A DNA stretch of 64,000 nt from assembly GCF_003264365.1 (NCBI RefSeq), contig NZ_PYAK01000008.1:62001-126000 (forward strand), written 5' to 3'. Shown here in pieces: positions 60,636 to 64,000 of this stretch (its first letter is position 1; every line of letters begins with the position of its first letter). The DNA comes from Micromonospora noduli (GTDB taxonomy: Bacteria; Actinomycetota; Actinomycetes; Mycobacteriales; Micromonosporaceae). The notes below the pieces were generated by a model. It did no database searches, had not been told where the DNA came from, and saw nothing but the letters and a program-made list of their open reading frames with translations. The position numbers were made by a program, and so were the translations under genes.

Positions 60636-61563
60636 ACTCTCTGACCTGTACCGGTCGCTCAGCACCGTCGCGGACGGGCAGGAGCTGACCCATCCCGAGT
60701 CGCTTCGGCGGCTCGCCGACCGGCGGGCCCGAGCCCGGATAGCCGGCTCGACGCTCGCGGTGGCGCTGCTCGTGGGCGGGGTGGCCGTCGGTGGCCGACT
60801 GGCGTACCCGGCGGACGGCTCCGCGCCGCTGCCGCCGCCCGCCGACACCCCTGGCCCGGTGCCGACCGGGGCGCCCGCGACGTCCGGGCCGTCACCCACG
60901 CCGACCCCGGCGTCGACACTCTCGTCCCCGCCGCCGTCGCGGACCACCACGAGCGGTACGCCGTCGCAGCCGGCCACCGGACCGGCGGCACCTCGGCCGC
61001 CCACATCGATCCCGGACCGTGCCTTCTTCGTGCTGGCGGCCCCTAACCGGACCGGGCTGGAATCTTCGGGGGACGGTCCGGCACTGCCGACGCTGTGCGG
61101 GACGCGCCTGTCCAGCGACTCGGCCATGGTCCAACGCCGTGGCCGCTACCTGGCCTACAAGTTGCCGGAAACGCCGACGGGGCACGTGCCGGACGGCAGC
61201 TACCGGCACACCATCACCATCTACCGGCCAGGCCGCGCCGACGACGCGTTGCGGGAGCTGCGGCAGGCCGTGCGCGGCTGCCCCGACCAGAAGCTGCCCG
61301 ACGACAGCAGGACGTGGCGACAGCGGCTGCTGGCCTCGGGGGTGTACGGGGACGAGTCGGTGCTGTTCGAGATGCGAGCCCCGATGCCGGACGGGATGGG
61401 CGAACCGGGTACGGAGGAGGTTCGGTTGGTCCGGGCGGTCCGGGTCGGTGACGTGGTGACAGTGCTCTGGGAGCAGGGTTGGGAGCACACGGCGGTCGTT
61501 CGGTCCCAGGTCGACGCTGACAGTCGACGGGCGGTCGCGGCGATCGAGAACTGGCTCGACTGA
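60625..61563 (+). CDS. Single-pass membrane protein paired with the sigma factor
   Basis: Protein of 312 aa. A cytoplasmic N-terminus of about 38 residues (LSDLYRSLSTVADGQELTHP) precedes one membrane helix (AGSTLAVALLVGGVAVGG, about 40-58), a Pro/Thr/Ser-rich linker (about 66-130) and an extracytoplasmic domain with two cysteines (TLCGTRLSSD; VRGCPDQKLPD) that could form a disulfide. Overlap with the sigma gene and this topology suggest a regulatory partner. No zinc-finger anti-sigma motif (HxxxCxxC) is present, so the anti-sigma role is inference. Confidence 0.75.
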   Translation: MSVELSDLYRSLSTVADGQELTHPESLRRLADRRARARIAGSTLAVALLVGGVAVGGRLAYPADGSAPLPPPADTPGPVPTGAPATSGPSPTPTPASTLSSPPPSRTTTSGTPSQPATGPAAPRPPTSIPDRAFFVLAAPNRTGLESSGDGPALPTLCGTRLSSDSAMVQRRGRYLAYKLPETPTGHVPDGSYRHTITIYRPGRADDALRELRQAVRGCPDQKLPDDSRTWRQRLLASGVYGDESVLFEMRAPMPDGMGEPGTEEVRLVRAVRVGDVVTVLWEQGWEHTAVVRSQVDADSRRAVAAIENWLD

Positions 61564-61650
61564 CAATGCCCAGGTCAGAGCTGTCCGTGTCGGCGGTATC
61601 GCAGTCGCTTTGCGGTGTCCCGGGTCGGTGCGCTACGGTTATCGAGCCGA

Positions 61651-61724
61651 CGCGGGGTGGAGCAGCTCGGTAGCTCGCTGGGCTCATAACCCAGAGGTCG
61701 CAGGTTCAAATCCTGTCCCCGCTA
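61651..61724 (+). tRNA. Initiator tRNA-fMet (CAT), copy 1
   Basis: Starts CGCGGGG, anticodon CAT in CTCATAA, ends CCCCGCTA. Initiator features: an unpaired first base (C1 opposite T72) and three consecutive G-C pairs in the anticodon stem (GGG/CCC). The 3' CCA is not encoded (CGA follows). TACGGT at 61634-61639 is the probable -10 box. Confidence 0.95.
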
Positions 61725-61742
61725 CGAGAGAAACACCAGTTC

Positions 61743-61776
61743 AAAGCCCGTCTCCGGTTTGCCGGAGGCGGGCTTT
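61743..61776 (+). terminator. Terminator between the two tRNA genes
   Basis: AAAGCCCG-T-CTCCGG, TTTG loop, CCGGAG-G-CGGGCTTT, with one T-G pair. It gives each tRNA its own transcript. Confidence 0.85.
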
Positions 61777-61859
61777 CGGCATTCCGGGGTGCCGGCCACA
61801 GGGGATGGAGACCCCACTGATCATCGTCCAGAACGGGTGAGTTAGTCTTAACCAGTCGA

Positions 61860-61936
61860 CGCGGGGTGGAGCAGCTCGGTAGCTCGCTGGGCTCATAACC
61901 CAGAGGTCGCAGGTTCAAATCCTGTCCCCGCTACCA
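61860..61936 (+). tRNA. Initiator tRNA-fMet (CAT), copy 2, with encoded CCA
   Basis: The 74-nt body is identical to copy 1. Here the discriminator A is followed by an encoded CCA (61934-61936). The upstream promoter differs (TTAGTCTTAA region), so only the tRNA body is duplicated. Confidence 0.95.
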
Positions 61937-61950
61937 CTGAAAGTGATATG

Positions 61951-61985
61951 AGTCCGGCCCCCACACTGTGGGGGCCGGACTTGTT
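61951..61985 (+). terminator. 14-bp perfect terminator after tRNA copy 2
   Basis: AGTCCGGCCCCCAC, ACT loop, GTGGGGGCCGGACT, then TGTTT. Confidence 0.88.
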
Positions 61986-62051
61986 TGGCGCCGCTGTCGC
62001 AATGATGGGCCCCGGAGGGCCGGCACCTCGTCGGCACCGGCCCCGGGGGGT

Positions 62052-64000
62052 CTACCGCAGGCCGAAGGCCCGGGTGACGGTCTGGGTGACACCGCCACCG
62101 TTGCGCTGCTTGGCGGTTACCCGGATCGACACGAAGTCGGCAAGGTGCGGCGCGTTCAGCGACGCCTGCCAGGTGCCCTTCTTCTCCCGCAGGTCCTGTC
62201 GCTGCCAGCTCACCCCGTCGTCGTAGGAGATCTCCAATTGGAGTGACGACACGGCGTCCCGAGCCGCGGTGCTGCCCACCACCACTGGCGTGATCGAGAA
62301 GTCGGTTCGGCGCTTCGTCCGACCCGCGAAGTCCACGTCCGTTCCGTAGTCCAGTTGGACCAGCGGGATGGCCTGCACCTCGGTGCTGCCGCCGGAGACG
62401 AAGCTCCACTCGGTGTGCGTGGCGGTCGAGTACGGGCTGAACTCGGGCTTGCCAGTGGTCTCGACGACCAGTCGGTACGGCAGCTTCTCCGGTGACAGGT
62501 CACCCGCGCCGACCTCCGGCCAGCCGTCGAACTGGGTCAGCTGCTTGTCGCCCTGATAGAACGTGGCGATCTGCGACATGCTGGCCCCGCCGCTGTGGGC
62601 GGCGCCCGCGTCGCCGAACCCCTGGATGTAGGCGCTCATGGCGGTCTCACCACGGAACGGGATCTCGGTGCTGAGCAGCCGTGGCCGGGTGATGGGCCCG
62701 AACCAGCGGTCCTTCTGCACGCTGCCCGGCCGGTACGCGATGGCCTCCGTGTTGGACCGCGCCCAGTCGGCGACGTCGGCGTACTGCATCCACTTGATGC
62801 CGCCACCCGCGGAGACCCAGTCGGTACGCGGCCCCGGCTCGACCGGCTCGAACGGGAACGGCCGTGCCGCCGCGTACTCGTACGGCGGGAAGTCCATTCG
62901 GGTCTCGCTGGACTGCTTCCCCGGGGGCGGGGAGAAGGTGAGATCGATCCGGGCGAGGTTGCGCGGGTCGGTCTTGGCGGACGGGTCCTTCGGCACCCCG
63001 CCACTGTGGTAATCCACCAGGTCGTACAGGTACTTCGCCCTGGGGTGGGCGACCACTACCAGTCGTACCGGGTTGCGGCCCGCGGCGGCGATCTTCTGGA
63101 TCAACGCCTCGCCCTCGTCCATGGTCACCGAGGCCACCGGGATCGGTCCGGTCGTCACGGCGTCGGGGTTGCCGTACCAGTCGCTCCTGCGGCCCGCCCG
63201 GTCGTTGACCACGACGAGCATCGCCGCACCGGCGGTGTGCGCCGCCGCTGCCTGGTCCGTGGGGGTCACCGAGTCGTTGGCGCGGACGACCACGGCCCTG
63301 CCGCGGGCGGAGACGCCGGCGTAGTCGGCGGCGCCGCCGACGCCCGCGAAGACGGTGTCCAGACGCGAGGTGCCGTCGGGCAGCGGCGGGGAACCGGGCT
63401 GCGCGAGCGGGTCGCTGAGGTGCCGGCCGTGATAGCTGATCGCCAGCGGCGTCTGCTCGGCGCGGATCCGGGTGGTGAAGACGAAGCTGCCCTTGCGCAC
63501 CTTGTCAGTGGTCGGCAGGGCCCACAGGCTGTCGTAGGCGGCGCCCGGCCAGAACGTCTCGCGGAGGGCGCTCCAGTCGGCGGGTGTCGGTTCGCTCGAG
63601 GTGAAGGAGCGGTAGACGTCGATTCTGCTGTTGACGACGGCGGTCGGCTGGGGTGTCGCCACCTTCACCTGGCGGGCTCGCGCGGCGTCGAGTTCCACGA
63701 CCCGGTTGGTGGTCAGGTCGACCTCGGGAGCGGTCAGCATCGCGAGCCCGAGGGAGCGGGGCCCGTGCAGACCCTCCACGTCCGCCGCCGTGACGACGGT
63801 GTAGGAGCCGGGCGCCAGGCGGGCGGTGAGCTTTCCGTCCGGCACCCACATGAAGGCGGAGCCGGTCTCGGCGTTGACGACCTCGACCTCGCCGCTCATG
63901 GGCCGGCCGGCGCGGTCCTTCAGGTGGATGGTGAGGTCGTACTTCCTGGACTCGACGGCGACCCCGACTGCGGTGTGCACCTCGCCGGCGGCGAAGCGGG
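62052..64000 (-). CDS. Secreted PA-domain protein, probably a subtilase (3' part only)
   Basis: The frame is open to the window edge, so the start and N-terminal part lie beyond 64000. The visible 649 residues contain a PA (protease-associated) domain (FAGVGGAADYAGVSARGRAV, AAAHTAGAAMLVVVNDRAGR) and beta-rich regions. The end is a module LQLEISYDDGVSWQRQDLRE ... FVSIRVTAKQRNGGGVTQTV that parallels the last module of the S8 protease at 17967-21326. No catalytic Ser/His/Asp motif is in the visible part; it would be upstream. A secreted S8 peptidase is the best guess. Confidence 0.72.
   Translation of the reverse strand, partial: RFAAGEVHTAVGVAVESRKYDLTIHLKDRAGRPMSGEVEVVNAETGSAFMWVPDGKLTARLAPGSYTVVTAADVEGLHGPRSLGLAMLTAPEVDLTTNRVVELDAARARQVKVATPQPTAVVNSRIDVYRSFTSSEPTPADWSALRETFWPGAAYDSLWALPTTDKVRKGSFVFTTRIRAEQTPLAISYHGRHLSDPLAQPGSPPLPDGTSRLDTVFAGVGGAADYAGVSARGRAVVVRANDSVTPTDQAAAAHTAGAAMLVVVNDRAGRRSDWYGNPDAVTTGPIPVASVTMDEGEALIQKIAAAGRNPVRLVVVAHPRAKYLYDLVDYHSGGVPKDPSAKTDPRNLARIDLTFSPPPGKQSSETRMDFPPYEYAAARPFPFEPVEPGPRTDWVSAGGGIKWMQYADVADWARSNTEAIAYRPGSVQKDRWFGPITRPRLLSTEIPFRGETAMSAYIQGFGDAGAAHSGGASMSQIATFYQGDKQLTQFDGWPEVGAGDLSPEKLPYRLVVETTGKPEFSPYSTATHTEWSFVSGGSTEVQAIPLVQLDYGTDVDFAGRTKRRTDFSITPVVVGSTAARDAVSSLQLEISYDDGVSWQRQDLREKKGTWQASLNAPHLADFVSIRVTAKQRNGGGVTQTVTRAFGLR

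Noticed and set aside
61610..61918. Short ORFs overlapping the tRNA genes
   Set aside because: They read through clear tRNA cloverleaf sequence and a terminator.

Overview
This is one contiguous stretch of chromosome from a very GC-rich actinobacterium, most likely Micromonospora or a close relative in the Micromonosporaceae. The evidence is GC-rich third codon positions, many GTG starts, mycothiol-pathway genes (mshB and a mycoredoxin), WhiB7, AdnAB, and a gene order that matches the Mycobacterium tuberculosis Rv3193c-Rv3202c neighbourhood. I see no prophage, integrase, transposase, CRISPR array, rRNA or biosynthetic gene cluster. It reads as core genome with some recently decayed accessory genes.

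Layout. 1-4.9 kb: end of a peptide ABC importer (two permeases and a lipoprotein binding protein), then a proline iminopeptidase. 5-8 kb: a frameshifted MerR-type pseudogene, then a quinone oxidoreductase divergent from its probable HxlR regulator, and an NTF2-like protein. 8-12.2 kb: S9 peptidase, mshB and two small membrane proteins. 12.4-17.9 kb: acetyltransferase divergent from a fdxA-dapC-tyrA-SIMPL-kinase run, ending tail to tail with a sugar O-acetyltransferase. 18-25.3 kb: a large secreted subtilase, dapD/dapE (with dapC, three succinylase-branch diaminopimelate genes within 10 kb), and two LOG/TIGR00730 proteins. 25.4-32.5 kb: adnA and adnB, the helicase-nuclease for double-strand break resection, separated by a tandem repeat. 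32.5-34.5 kb: cold-shock protein and DEAD-box RNA helicase. 35-38.7 kb: a sulfonate-type ABC importer with an Rrf2 regulator, facing a truncated ssuD remnant. 38.7-42.4 kb: M16 protease pair and nudC. 42.5-45.9 kb: a WhiJ-like XRE/DUF397 pair and an MFS exporter. 45.9-52.5 kb: mrx1, uvrD2, a whiB7 locus with a leader ORF and terminator, an ABC1 kinase and an E1-like protein. 53-60 kb: metallopeptidase, DUF2342 protein, PDZ/Lon-like protease and UPF0182 membrane protein. 60-64 kb: a SigE-family sigma factor with a membrane partner, two initiator tRNAs, and the 3' part of a secreted PA-domain protein that runs off the window.

How it works together. DNA repair (AdnAB, UvrD2), thiol redox (MshB, Mrx1), NAD turnover (NudC) and antibiotic response (WhiB7) are clustered as in mycobacteria. 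Many genes appear leaderless: nine coding sequences have a TANNNT hexamer ending 6-7 nt before the start codon. Intergenic gaps carry recurrent palindromes whose arms begin with GATC, several flanked by G-rich tracts. The most interesting regulatory structure is the whiB7 leader at 48431-48933: an AT-rich WhiB7-type promoter, an 82-codon leader ORF, a perfect T-tailed terminator and a possible competing antiterminator. All assignments come from reading the sequence without database searches.
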